Assembly: GCA_965116465.1 (NCBI GenBank)
Contig: OZ220687.1
Span: 2,232,001-2,296,000, forward strand
Reading direction: 5' to 3'
DNA: 64,000 nt
DNA from: VXNF01 sp965116465
GTDB taxonomy: Bacteria; Actinomycetota; Acidimicrobiia; Acidimicrobiales; CATQHL01
Shown piece by piece: positions 52,968-61,767 of this stretch. Each line of letters starts with the position of its first letter. The first letter of the stretch is position 1. A program made the translations under genes and the position numbers. Below the pieces are notes generated by a model, which saw only the letters and a list, made by a program, of their open reading frames with translations, made no database searches and was not told the origin of the DNA.

Positions 52968-52988
52968 TTATCCACAGTCTGTGGATGA
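52968..52988. promoter_or_regulatory. Two inverted DnaA-box-like 9-mers
   Basis: TTATCCACA at 52968-52976 equals the DnaA-box consensus and TGTGGATGA at 52980-52988 is its inverse with one mismatch. Together they form a near-perfect palindrome ATCCACAG-T-CTGTGGAT (52970-52986). Chance or a hairpin for another use is possible; no replication genes are near. Confidence 0.5.
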
Positions 52989-53073
52989 CTGGCATCGCGA
53001 CTTTGCCTGATCAGGGCCTGCGCAGCGCTCCACCGAAGGTGGGGGCGACGCCTAGGCTGGGCTGGTTCCCGCC

Positions 53074-53403
53074 ATGACCTCCGGTACCGCATCCACACGT
53101 GCCGCCTCGCGACAGGCCGCTGAACGCCGCTTCAGCCAGTCCATGGTCGTCTCGGGCACCCGCTGCCTCCTGGCCTACATCGTGTTCCCGTACGTGTTCC
53201 CTCTGCTCGGAGTGACCGACGTCGTGGGGCCGGCGGTCGGAGTGGCCATCGGCGCCGTCGCAGTGGTGTTCAACGTGGTGAGCATCCGGCGGTTCTGGCG
53301 CGTGAACCACCGCCTCAAGTGGGTGATGAGCACGGTCAACGTCGCGGTGATCGGGCTGATGTGCTTCCTGGCGGCCGGCGACATCGCCGAGTTGACCGGC
53401 TGA
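53074..53403 (+). CDS. Small integral membrane protein of unknown function
   Basis: This 109-aa protein has a polar N-terminus (about 25 residues) and three hydrophobic segments (about 30-47, 49-67, 82-101). No family recognised. ATG 53074; it ends 17 nt before the DUF454 gene on the same strand, so the two may be cotranscribed. Confidence 0.65.
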   Translation: MTSGTASTRAASRQAAERRFSQSMVVSGTRCLLAYIVFPYVFPLLGVTDVVGPAVGVAIGAVAVVFNVVSIRRFWRVNHRLKWVMSTVNVAVIGLMCFLAAGDIAELTG

Positions 53404-53420
53404 GTCGGCACGGTTCACCG

Positions 53421-53903
53421 GTGGCGGAGCAGGCCGGCGGCCCCCACGTGCCGGTGCCCGAAGACGACGCCGCGACGGCTGGTTCCAGCGTCGTACGCAG
53501 CCGGCTGGTGCGAGGCATCTGGATCGCCGTCGGCCTGATCCTCGTCGGCATCGGCGGCGTCGGCATCGTGGTCCCGGGCCTGCCCTCCACGATCTTCTTC
53601 ATCCTGGCGGCCGCCGCCTTCTCCCGGTCCAGCACCCGGCTGGAGCGCTGGCTGCTGGGCCTGCCGGTGGTCGGGCGGATGGTGAGCGACTACAGGGCCG
53701 GGCTGGGCATGCGCCGCCGCGCCAAGATCATGGCCGTCAGCATGATCGTGACAGCCGTGGGCCTCAGCACGGGTCTGGCCATCGAGAACTGGACCTTGCG
53801 GGCCATCGTGCTCGCCGCGGGCGCCGTCGGCGTGGCCTACGTCAGCTGGCGGGTTCCGACCCGCGAGACCCTGGACCGGGCTGCCGCCGAGGGCGCCGCC
53901 TAG
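53421..53903 (+). CDS. YbaN/DUF454-family membrane protein
   Basis: This 160-aa protein has the DUF454 core GIWIAVGLILVGIGGVGIVVPGLPSTIFFILAAAAFSRSSTRLERWLLGLPVVG, then two further hydrophobic helices. Function of the family is unknown. GTG 53421 is the only sensible start, preceding about 25 non-conserved residues. Confidence 0.88.
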   Translation: MAEQAGGPHVPVPEDDAATAGSSVVRSRLVRGIWIAVGLILVGIGGVGIVVPGLPSTIFFILAAAAFSRSSTRLERWLLGLPVVGRMVSDYRAGLGMRRRAKIMAVSMIVTAVGLSTGLAIENWTLRAIVLAAGAVGVAYVSWRVPTRETLDRAAAEGAA

Positions 53904-53944
53904 CCCCCGCGAACCACCGGACGAGACTGCAGATCCCCCCACCC

Positions 53945-53971
53945 GTCATTCCGGCGAAGGCCGGAATCCAC
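53945..53971. repeat. Dispersed TTCCGGC-palindrome repeat, copy 2
   Basis: GTCATTCCGGCGAAGGCCGGAATCCA contains TTCCGGC (53949-53955), GAAG and GCCGGAA (53960-53966). It differs from copy 1 (25913) at a few positions only. It lies in the gap between the DUF454 and Nudix genes. Confidence 0.85.
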
Positions 53972-54009
53972 CTGGCTGCGGATCGGCGTGCCGGGGCTAC
54001 CGTGACACC

Positions 54010-54537
54010 GTGAGCCTCACGCCGATCGTCGGCACGCTCGGCTACCTGTGGGACCGCGACGGTGACTCGGTGCTGATGGTGCACCGGGACGCACGTCCCG
54101 ACGACGACCACTTCGGCAAGGTCAACGGTCTGGGCGGCAAGCTCGAGGCCGGCGAGCACGTCGTCGAGTGCATGCGCCGTGAGTTACGCGAGGAAGCCGG
54201 TATCGAGGTGACGGCGTTGCGACTGCGCGGCACGATCTCCTGGACCGACTTCGGTCCCCGCGGCGAGGACTGGCTGGGATTCGTCTTCCTGGCCGACGCC
54301 TGGCGCGGCGAGCCCCCGGCACAGAACGACGAGGGCGGCCTTATCTGGATGCCGCGCACGCGCCTGCTCGCCGCCTGCGACACCGACCCCGCTGTCCGGC
54401 AGGCCGCCGGCCTGATGCTGTGGGACGGCGACCGCCACTTCCTGCCGCTCGTCTTCGACGACGACCCGCGCCCGTTCCACGGCACCATGCCCTACTCCGG
54501 AGACCGGGCGGTCGGCTGGACCTACGAGCGCCTCTGA
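54010..54537 (+). CDS. Nudix hydrolase (MutT-like)
   Basis: This 175-aa protein has a complete Nudix box, Gly43-x5-Glu49-x7-Arg57-Glu58-x2-Glu61-Glu62-x-Gly64, in GKLEAGEHVVECMRRELREEAG. NGLGGKLE just ahead is typical of 8-oxo-dGTP/purine-nucleotide sanitising enzymes with the 'VKGLGGKVE' pattern. GTG start at 54010. It stands alone between the repeat and the converging hyuB gene. Confidence 0.9.
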   Translation: MSLTPIVGTLGYLWDRDGDSVLMVHRDARPDDDHFGKVNGLGGKLEAGEHVVECMRRELREEAGIEVTALRLRGTISWTDFGPRGEDWLGFVFLADAWRGEPPAQNDEGGLIWMPRTRLLAACDTDPAVRQAAGLMLWDGDRHFLPLVFDDDPRPFHGTMPYSGDRAVGWTYERL

Positions 54538-54649
54538 CCGAAGGATCCCCGCCAACACCACCGGGAAACGAGGCACCGCTCACCGCGCGGCACCGGATCT
54601 CCTGGCAGCCGAATCGCCGTGTTCCGGCTGCGGCCCGGAGCAGTCGGTC

Positions 54650-56317
54650 CTATGCGGCGGTGAAGTCGTGGAACCTGCGGGCGGTGTCGGCGGAGACCAT
54701 GCCGTCTCGAACGTCGCCGGCCACCAGCGGCTGCGGCCGGGCCGCCGGTGATCCGTAGCCTCCGCCCCCGGCGTTGAACATCTCGACGATCGAACCGGGC
54801 GCAACCAGGGTCGTGGAGTTGGGTGCGGGTTCGTACGGTTCGCCGTCCGGCGGCGTGATGATCATGCGGTTCGGCGCCCCCCGCCGGCCGCCGAAGAGGC
54901 CGTAGGGCTCGTCGCTGCCGTCGCCGAAGCACGTGACCACGGTCTCGGCCTCCATGAGGTAGGCCACCCGGATGCCGAGCCCGCCCCGCCACTCGCCCGG
55001 ACCGGCGGAATCCTCCCAGTACTCGTGGCTCAGCAGGGTGATCGGCATACCCCCCTCGAACACCTCGTAGTCGTCGAAGGCGAAGCCGCCCCCGCAGGTC
55101 AGGATCCCGATGCAATCCTGCCCGTCGACACCGGCGACGCCGCCCGCCCCACACTTGTTGGAGAGCAGCGGCACGGCCAGGAACTCCCTGCCCGTCGCCG
55201 GGTCGGTGCCGTACAGGCTGACGTTGAGCCCCCTGCCCCATCCGGCGCACACCCGGTCGGGCGCGGCGGGGGCCAACGCTTTCATCACGGTCTCGGCGAT
55301 CACGTCGTTCATGACGAAGTTGCCCAGCACGCTCGGCGCCGGGAACGCCGCATGCAGGAACGTCCCCTCGGCCAACACCACCTCGATGCAGCGCTCGACG
55401 CCGCCATTGTGGGGGATGTCGGGGTCGATGATCATCAGGAACGTGGAGGTAGCGGCCGCGTACGACGTGCCGTGGACCCCGTTGTAGTAGCGGTCCACCT
55501 GCGCGTCGGAGTCGCTGAAGTCCAGCACCACCCGGCCGTCGGTGACGGTGGCGGTGAGGCGGCACACCAGTCGATCGGGCCCGACGCCGGCGGGCAGATC
55601 CCAGGTCGCCTCGGCGGTGTAGGTGCCGGGGATCATGCGCCCGATCTCGGCCCGCGCCCGCTCCTCGCTGAAGTCCAGCAGAGCGTCGAGATGCGCCATG
55701 GCGACGTCGATGCCGTAGCGGGCGCACAACTCCCACAGCGCCCGCTCGCCGACCCCGGTGGCGCCCATGAGGGCACGCAGGTCACCGCCCACCAACTCGG
55801 GGAAGCGGCTGTTGGCCATGAGCACGTTCCAGACATCGCGCCGGAGCGTCCCGCCGTCGAACACCCGCAGCGGCGGGATGCGGATGGTCTCCTGCCAGAC
55901 GTCGGTGGCCTGCGGGTCGTAGCCGCCGGCCGAGCGGCCGCCGAGGTCGGCGAGGTGCCCCTTGGTGGCCGTCCAGAAGCGCAACTCGCCGTCGATGAAC
56001 ACGGGACGGAACACGCCGGTGTCCTGGGCCTGGTTGTTGCCCCGGAACGTGTCGTTGTGCACGAAGACGTCCCCGGGCCGGATGGGGCCACCCACCTGCT
56101 CGACGAGGTGTCCCAGCATCTCGGAGAACCCGTACGCCATCAGCGGCAGGCCCTCGTTCTGGGCGAGGATCCGGTGGTCGGCGTCGAGCACCGCCGCGGT
56201 GAAATCGCGCACCTGGAGGAGCTGGGAGCGAGACGTGCGCTCGATGACCCGGGTCATGTCCCGGGTGGCGGCCTCGATCTTCTTGCCCAGCACCGCCACC
56301 AGGATCGAGTCGATCAT
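54650..56317 (-). CDS. hyuB: Hydantoinase B / oxoprolinase / acetone-carboxylase alpha family protein (HyuB)
   Basis: This 555-aa protein is the separate HyuB-type subunit: FTAAVLDADHRILAQNEGLPLMAYG, GDVFVHNDTFRGNNQAQDTGVF, VLDFSDSDAQVD and the C-terminal Gly-rich NAGGGGYGSP. Start ATG 56317 overlaps the HpaB-like stop by 1 nt (TGATG); a GTG 3 nt upstream is less well spaced from GGGGAG. It is the last gene of the long minus-strand operon. Together with HyuA it would hydrolyse a lactam/hydantoin or carboxylate a ketone with ATP. Confidence 0.9.
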   Translation of the reverse strand: MIDSILVAVLGKKIEAATRDMTRVIERTSRSQLLQVRDFTAAVLDADHRILAQNEGLPLMAYGFSEMLGHLVEQVGGPIRPGDVFVHNDTFRGNNQAQDTGVFRPVFIDGELRFWTATKGHLADLGGRSAGGYDPQATDVWQETIRIPPLRVFDGGTLRRDVWNVLMANSRFPELVGGDLRALMGATGVGERALWELCARYGIDVAMAHLDALLDFSEERARAEIGRMIPGTYTAEATWDLPAGVGPDRLVCRLTATVTDGRVVLDFSDSDAQVDRYYNGVHGTSYAAATSTFLMIIDPDIPHNGGVERCIEVVLAEGTFLHAAFPAPSVLGNFVMNDVIAETVMKALAPAAPDRVCAGWGRGLNVSLYGTDPATGREFLAVPLLSNKCGAGGVAGVDGQDCIGILTCGGGFAFDDYEVFEGGMPITLLSHEYWEDSAGPGEWRGGLGIRVAYLMEAETVVTCFGDGSDEPYGLFGGRRGAPNRMIITPPDGEPYEPAPNSTTLVAPGSIVEMFNAGGGGYGSPAARPQPLVAGDVRDGMVSADTARRFHDFTAA

Positions 56318-57858
56318 CACTGCTCCCCGGAGGCGCCCAGGCCGAGGTAGCCCGTGATCGCCTCAACGGCCCCGGAGCGGTCGAACTCGTTGTAGACGCG
56401 GATGCGCAGGTAGGGCACCGGGAAGCCGTTCACGTTCTCGAACAGCCCGACCCGGCCCGCGTGCGAGCCGCTGGTGAGATCCCAGAGCAGGTTCATCAAC
56501 AGGTTCTTGTCCCGAGCCGAGACGGCCGCGCCCTCATAGGCCCACTCCAGCCACGGACCGACCTCGGGATTCTCGAAATCGGCTTCGGACCAGCGCAGCA
56601 CCGGTCCCTGACCGCCGAGCTCCTTGACGATGTGGACGATATGCGGGTACTTGCCGAGCGCGTAGGCGCGGCCCGCCGTGATCATCCGCTTGTCGGGCCA
56701 CAGCACCCCGCTCTCCGTGTACTCAGCTCGCTCCTCAGAGGCCAGCACCATGCCGCGCAGCACCGAGGCGTACTCGATGACCTCGGCGACGAGCTGGCGC
56801 ACCCCGTCGCGGTGCGACGTGCCGATGCCGTCGGTGATGAGCTGGAGCAGGCCCACGAACAGCTCCGCCTTCACGCACAGCCGGGTCAGGGTGTGCCAGT
56901 GCTCGAGGGCGCCGATGTCGCCGTAGTGCTTGCCGATCTCGGTCCAGCGGTAGCTGCATACCCGCCAGCGAGGCACGAAGACCTCCTCGAACAGGGCGAC
57001 CGCGTCCGCCTCGTCACCCCGGGAGGCGATCGGGTGGTCGTGGAAGCTGGCGTCGGGCAGGGCGGTGGTCTCCCGGCAGACCAGCCGGACGCCCTCGGTC
57101 CCCACCGGGACGAGCGCCCAGAGGCTGCCTTCGGGGGACGGGTCGGGCAGGGCGATGTTGGACACCACCATCTCGTGGCCCTGCGGGGCCACGGTGGCCA
57201 CGATCTTCGCTCCGCTGATCCACAGGCCCTCGTCACTCTCCCGGACCACCTGGAGGGCTCCGGGAATCACCGTGTCGCCGAGCCGCAGACCGATCTCGTC
57301 GTCACGCACCGCCGCGGCCCTGGTCTCGTCGAAGAGTGGGACGCCACGCCGCCCGAGGGCCGAGCCGCGGCTCCGCCAACCCTGGGGATCGGCAACCGGC
57401 GCGGCCAGGATCAGATTCCCCTCTGCGGCGTAGTCGATGTACGGGAGGATGTTCTCGGCGTACTCCGGGCTGTGCCGGCGGATGAGTTCCAGGTTCGCCG
57501 CCATGCCGATCTGGGTGGTGGCGATCATGTCCATCTGCCTGCCGAAAATGCCGAAGGTGCGCCGGGCCAGGTGCTCCACGCAGGCCCGCCGGCTGCGCAG
57601 GTCGTCCCGGCTGCGGGGGATCATCCAGGCCTTGGAAACCCTGGCGCCGTCGGGGCGCACGAAGGTGAGGACGTCCTGAAGCTCGGGGTCGAACTGGGCG
57701 TCGTAGGACTCGGCGAGCAGGTCGATCCCACCGCTCGTGGCGGGATGTGCCGTCACGTCGTCGATCAACTCGCCGCGGTAGAAGACCCGGCGGCCGTCGC
57801 GCAGCGACTCGCGGTAACCCTCCCCGTCCAGCAGGTGGTGGCGCTCGTCGGTGGTCAT
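56317..57858 (-). CDS. 4-hydroxyphenylacetate 3-monooxygenase (HpaB)-family flavin-dependent oxygenase
   Basis: This 513-aa protein fits the HpaB/PvcC oxygenase family that uses reduced FAD supplied by a separate reductase: an acyl-CoA-dehydrogenase-like fold with GMAANLELIRRHSPEYAENI, GLWISGAKIVATVAPQGHEMVV, PIASRGDEADAVALFEEVFVPRWRVCSYRW and a C-terminal VGLFENVNGFPVPYLRIRVYNEFDR. No reductase (HpaC) is adjacent. Placement between hyuA and hyuB suggests it hydroxylates the compound handled by these enzymes (inference). Confidence 0.88.
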   Translation of the reverse strand: MTTDERHHLLDGEGYRESLRDGRRVFYRGELIDDVTAHPATSGGIDLLAESYDAQFDPELQDVLTFVRPDGARVSKAWMIPRSRDDLRSRRACVEHLARRTFGIFGRQMDMIATTQIGMAANLELIRRHSPEYAENILPYIDYAAEGNLILAAPVADPQGWRSRGSALGRRGVPLFDETRAAAVRDDEIGLRLGDTVIPGALQVVRESDEGLWISGAKIVATVAPQGHEMVVSNIALPDPSPEGSLWALVPVGTEGVRLVCRETTALPDASFHDHPIASRGDEADAVALFEEVFVPRWRVCSYRWTEIGKHYGDIGALEHWHTLTRLCVKAELFVGLLQLITDGIGTSHRDGVRQLVAEVIEYASVLRGMVLASEERAEYTESGVLWPDKRMITAGRAYALGKYPHIVHIVKELGGQGPVLRWSEADFENPEVGPWLEWAYEGAAVSARDKNLLMNLLWDLTSGSHAGRVGLFENVNGFPVPYLRIRVYNEFDRSGAVEAITGYLGLGASGEQ

Positions 57859-57862
57859 GAGC

Positions 57863-59935
57863 TCAATCCTTGGCCTCGAGCAGGAAGTGCCCGTAGCTGT
57901 CGCAGGACAGGTCGAAGTGCACGTCCACGACGACGTTCGTGTCAGGCAATTCCACGATGCAGGGGCCGTCGATGCGCATGCCGGACAGCACCGCCGTGCC
58001 GTCGTAGACGGGCACCTCCACGACGCCGCCGTCGCGGAAGTAGGTGCTGCGGTTGCCCTTGAACGCCCCCGAGGCGTCGGCGCCGCCCAGCGGCTCGGTC
58101 CGGGGCTCGGTCGTCCAGGCGTGGCCGATGCTCGTGACCCGCAGGTTCACGACCTCCACGGGGTCGGCCTCGGTGGCGTAGGAGTAGATCTCCTCGTGCC
58201 GTTCGTGGAACTTCTCGTGGATCGACGGCATGCCGGGCTCGTCGAGGGCCGACCGCTCCACGGGCATCTCGACCTCGTGGATCTGGCCGTGGTAGCGGAG
58301 GTCCATCTTCAGGACATGGCTCATCTCCGCCGCCTCGACGCCCTCGGCTTCCAGCAACTCCTCGCCCTCGGCGCACATCTCGTCGTAGGCGGCGCGGATG
58401 GTTCCGGGGTCGGCGACCGCCAGGGTGGCCTCGTAGGTGCGGACGAAGTCGTGCCGGTAGTCGGTGGTCAGCATGCCGAAGGCGCTGAAGACGCTGGCGT
58501 CGCGGGGGACCATGACCCGGCGGATGCCGATGTCCCGGGCGATCGGGCACACGTGGACGGCCCCGGCGCCCCCGGCGACCAGCAGCGTGAAACGTCTCGG
58601 GTCGTAGCCGCGCTGCACCGACACCTCCCGGATGGCCGCGGCCATCTTGGCGTTGATGACGTCGTAGACGCCGGCGGCCGCTTCCAGGTCGGATGTCCCG
58701 AGAGCGTCGGCGACCTGGGCGCGCACCGCCCGCCGGGCCAGGTCCCCGTCGAGGGCCATGCGCCCGCCCAGGAAGTAGTCCGGGGAGATGTAGCCGAGGA
58801 CCACGTCGGCGTCGGTGACCGTGGCGAACTCGCCGCCCCGCCGGTAGCAGGCCGGACCCGGGTGGGATCCGGCGCTGGCGGGGCCGACCTCCAGCAGGCC
58901 TGCCTCGTCGACGCGGGCGATGCTGCCGCCGCCCGCCCCCACGGTGTGGATGTCGAGCATCGGCAGCATGAGCCGGTAGCGGGCCACCGAGCCCTCGCGG
59001 GTGACCAGGGATGTCCCCTCTTCGATCAGGCACACGTCACAACTGGTCCCGCCCATGTCCATGACGATGAGGTTGGCGTTGCCCTGCATGCGGCTGAAGG
59101 CCGTGCCGCCGGCCACGGCCCCCGCGGGCCCCGAGAGCAGGGTGTGCGCCGCCTCCCGGGCCGCGGCCACCTCCGGCGACATCAGCCCGCCGTTGGACTT
59201 CATGACCCGCAGGGCGCCGCCGAACCCCCGCCCGCCGAGTTCGGCCAGGAGATGCCGCAGGTAGGTCGCCAGGATCGGCCCCACGGCGGCGTTGATGGCC
59301 GTGGTCGAGATCCGCTCATAGAACCGCCGCTCGGAGAGCACCGCGTGTGACAGCGAGACGTGCACCTCGGGCCATTCCGCGGCGATCACGTCGGCCGCCT
59401 GCGCCTCGTGGGCCGGGTTCCGGTAGGCGTGCAGGAAGCACACCGCCACCGACTCGATGTCCTGGTCACGCAGTTCGCCGACCGCCCGCCGCAGGTGATC
59501 CTCGTCGAGGGGCTCGACGACCGCCCCAGCGGCGTCGATGCGCTCGCGCACGCCGAGCCGTAGGTAACGGGGCACCAGCGGCGGCGGCGGCGTGTACTTG
59601 TTGTCGTAGAGGCGCTCGCGGATTCCCCGGCGCATCTCCAGAGCGTCCCGGAACCCGTACGTGGTGATCAACCCGGTCCGGGCGATCCGGCCGGTCAGGA
59701 TGGCGTTTGTGGCAACCGTCGTGCCGTGCACGATCACCTCGATTGCCCCGTAGAAGTCCTCGGTCGGTACCGCCAGCCGGTCGGCGAGGTCGTCGAGGCC
59801 GGCGCACACGTCGGTGGACGGATCGTCGCCGACGTTCGGGACCTTGGTCGCGGTCATCGTGCCGTCGTCGCTCACGCACACCAGGTCGGTGAACGTTCCC
59901 CCGACGTCGACGCCTACGTGGAAGACGCTCGTCAT
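57863..59935 (-). CDS. hyuA: Hydantoinase A / oxoprolinase family ATP-binding subunit (HyuA)
   Basis: This 690-aa protein has FHVGVDVGGTFTDLVCV, IVHGTTVATNAILTG, DMGGTSCDVCL and GAGGGSIARVDE, the actin-like ATPase features of HyuA. ATG 59935 overlaps the transporter ATPase stop by 4 nt; the frame reaches further upstream but into the transporter. Normally works as a complex with HyuB. Confidence 0.92.
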   Translation of the reverse strand: MTSVFHVGVDVGGTFTDLVCVSDDGTMTATKVPNVGDDPSTDVCAGLDDLADRLAVPTEDFYGAIEVIVHGTTVATNAILTGRIARTGLITTYGFRDALEMRRGIRERLYDNKYTPPPPLVPRYLRLGVRERIDAAGAVVEPLDEDHLRRAVGELRDQDIESVAVCFLHAYRNPAHEAQAADVIAAEWPEVHVSLSHAVLSERRFYERISTTAINAAVGPILATYLRHLLAELGGRGFGGALRVMKSNGGLMSPEVAAAREAAHTLLSGPAGAVAGGTAFSRMQGNANLIVMDMGGTSCDVCLIEEGTSLVTREGSVARYRLMLPMLDIHTVGAGGGSIARVDEAGLLEVGPASAGSHPGPACYRRGGEFATVTDADVVLGYISPDYFLGGRMALDGDLARRAVRAQVADALGTSDLEAAAGVYDVINAKMAAAIREVSVQRGYDPRRFTLLVAGGAGAVHVCPIARDIGIRRVMVPRDASVFSAFGMLTTDYRHDFVRTYEATLAVADPGTIRAAYDEMCAEGEELLEAEGVEAAEMSHVLKMDLRYHGQIHEVEMPVERSALDEPGMPSIHEKFHERHEEIYSYATEADPVEVVNLRVTSIGHAWTTEPRTEPLGGADASGAFKGNRSTYFRDGGVVEVPVYDGTAVLSGMRIDGPCIVELPDTNVVVDVHFDLSCDSYGHFLLEAKD

Positions 59936-61767
59936 CGTCCCTCCTCTCGCATGGCCGGTGCCCCGATGAGCAGATCGGAGCGGTAGCAGGCCGCCTGCCG
60001 CTGCGGTGAAAGCTCCACGAGAGGTGGGTACGTTACCGCACACTCCGCGGTGGCGATCGGGCAGCGCGGGTGCAGGTGGCACCCCTCGGGAAGGTGGATC
60101 GGGCTGGGGATCTCGGCCTCCAGCCGAAAGTCCGGCAGCGCCGCCGCCGGGTCGGGGTACAGCACCGACGACAGCAGGGCCTTGCTGTAGGGATGCCGCT
60201 GCTCGGCGAACAGCTCCGCCGTCGGGGCCACCTCGACGATCTTCCCCAGGTACATCACCGCGATCCGGGAGCAGACGCTGCGCACCGCGGTCAGGTCGTG
60301 GGAGATGAACAGGTAGGCCATGCCCAGCTGATCGCTGATCTCGTTCAGCAGGTCGATGATCTCCGCCCTGATGGCGATGTCCAGCTGCGATGTCGGCTCG
60401 TCCAGGACCACCAGGTCGGGCTCGGTGCCGATCGCCCGGGCGATGCCGGCCCGCTGCGCCTGTCCGGCGCTGAGCTGGTGCGGGAACTTGTCGCCGTCGG
60501 CCTCGCTGAGATGCACCATGTGGAGCACCTCGCGCACCCGCTCGGCCCGCTCGCGACGCCCCATGCCGCCGACCCGCAGCGGCTCGTCGATGTTGCGCGC
60601 CACCGAGGTCGACGGGTTGAGCGAGGCGTGGGGCTCCTGGAAGACCATCTGGATCCGGCTCCGGAGCCGGCGCATGTCCGCCTCGGACATCTCGGAGACT
60701 CGTTCGCCGGCGAAGTCGATGGAGCCGCTGGTCGGCTCGATCAGGCGCAGGACCAGGCGGCCCACCGTCGTCTTGCCCGAGCCGCTCTCGCCGACCAGGC
60801 CGAGTGCCTCGCCGCGGCCGACCTCGAAGCTGACGCCGTTCACGGCGTGCACCCTGAGGTGGCGGGCACCCCGCACCGGGAAGTGCTTGACCAGGTCCTG
60901 CACCGCCAGCAGAGGTCCGGCGTCGGTCGAGCCGGGCGGGGTGGCGGCCGTCGCCACCTGCTGGCCAACGGCCGACGTCATGACCCGTGACAGCAGGTCG
61001 CGGCTGTAAGCCTCGCTCGGTCGGTCGAAGAAGCCCACCACCGGCGTGTGCTCCACCAGCGATCCGTTGCGCATGACGGCCACGTCGTCGCAGTACTGGG
61101 CGACGATGCCGAGGTCCCGTGTCACGATCATCGTGGCGGAGCCCAGATCGGCCAGCAGCTGCCGCATCAGATTGAGCACCTGGCGCTGCACGGTGACGTC
61201 CAGGCCGGCGGTGGGCTCATCGGCGATGATCACCTCCGGGGAGTGCAGCAGCGCCATGGCGATGAGCACCCGCTGGGCCATGCCCACGCTGAGTTCGTGG
61301 GGGTGGGCGTCCTTGCGCCGCTCCGGATCGGGGATGCCGACCGAGGCCAGCGCCTCGGTCGCCCGGGCGGTGGCCTCGGGCGCCGTCACCTTCTCGTGGG
61401 CCACGATCGCCCGGCCGAGCTGGTCGCCGATCGTGGCCAGCGGATCCAGCGAGGCGCCCGGATTGGAGCCGATGATTGCGATCTTCCGGCCCCGCAGCCG
61501 CCGCAGGGAACGCTCGTCCAGCGACAGCAGGTTCTCGCCCTCCAGCAGCACCTCGCCGTCGGTGACCCTGCCGGGGAAGCGCACCTGGTTGACGAGCGAG
61601 TGCACCAGCACCGACTTGCCGCAGCCAGTCTCGCCGACCAGGCCCAGCATCCGCCCCTTGTGCAGCTCGATGGACACGTCGCGCACCGCTTCGATCTCGC
61701 CGGCGTGCGTGAAGAACGTCGTCGAGAGGCCGCCGGCGGAGAGGACGACGCCGTTGCCGCCGCTCAT
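59932..61767 (-). CDS. Fused peptide/opine-type ABC transporter ATP-binding protein (DppD-DppF), NBD1 degenerate
   Basis: This 611-aa protein has two ATPase domains. NBD1: Walker A GETGCGKS (about 44), Walker B IIADEPTAGLD, but the Q-loop Gln is Ser (IIGSNPG, about 98), the signature is LSVGM (about 155) and the H-loop His is Arg (VTRDLG, about 216). NBD2: Walker A GESGSGKTT (about 325), Q-loop VFQEP, signature LSAGQ (about 431), Walker B LVVLDEPTSQLD and H-loop ISHDLTAV. The C-terminal HPRCPIA cysteine motif is typical of DppF. The start is ATG 61767, overlapping dppC by 4 nt. It energises the adjacent permeases. Confidence 0.92.
   Translation of the reverse strand: MSGGNGVVLSAGGLSTTFFTHAGEIEAVRDVSIELHKGRMLGLVGETGCGKSVLVHSLVNQVRFPGRVTDGEVLLEGENLLSLDERSLRRLRGRKIAIIGSNPGASLDPLATIGDQLGRAIVAHEKVTAPEATARATEALASVGIPDPERRKDAHPHELSVGMAQRVLIAMALLHSPEVIIADEPTAGLDVTVQRQVLNLMRQLLADLGSATMIVTRDLGIVAQYCDDVAVMRNGSLVEHTPVVGFFDRPSEAYSRDLLSRVMTSAVGQQVATAATPPGSTDAGPLLAVQDLVKHFPVRGARHLRVHAVNGVSFEVGRGEALGLVGESGSGKTTVGRLVLRLIEPTSGSIDFAGERVSEMSEADMRRLRSRIQMVFQEPHASLNPSTSVARNIDEPLRVGGMGRRERAERVREVLHMVHLSEADGDKFPHQLSAGQAQRAGIARAIGTEPDLVVLDEPTSQLDIAIRAEIIDLLNEISDQLGMAYLFISHDLTAVRSVCSRIAVMYLGKIVEVAPTAELFAEQRHPYSKALLSSVLYPDPAAALPDFRLEAEIPSPIHLPEGCHLHPRCPIATAECAVTYPPLVELSPQRQAACYRSDLLIGAPAMREEGR

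Larger units (their letters stand above)
51664..53073. other. 1.4-kb region without a convincing gene
   Basis: After the methyltransferase stop no open frame has family resemblance or coding-like composition over its whole length. Two stretches look protein-like in different frames (near 52160-52270 and 52530-52680), suggesting decayed coding sequence. A short AT-rich block lies at 52338-52372. Two back-to-back DnaA-box-like sequences lie at 52968-52988, and TTTTCCACA lies near 51726-51734. A weak hairpin (AACTCT/AGAGTT, 51702-51727, with following T residues) may terminate the methyltransferase transcript. Confidence 0.6.
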
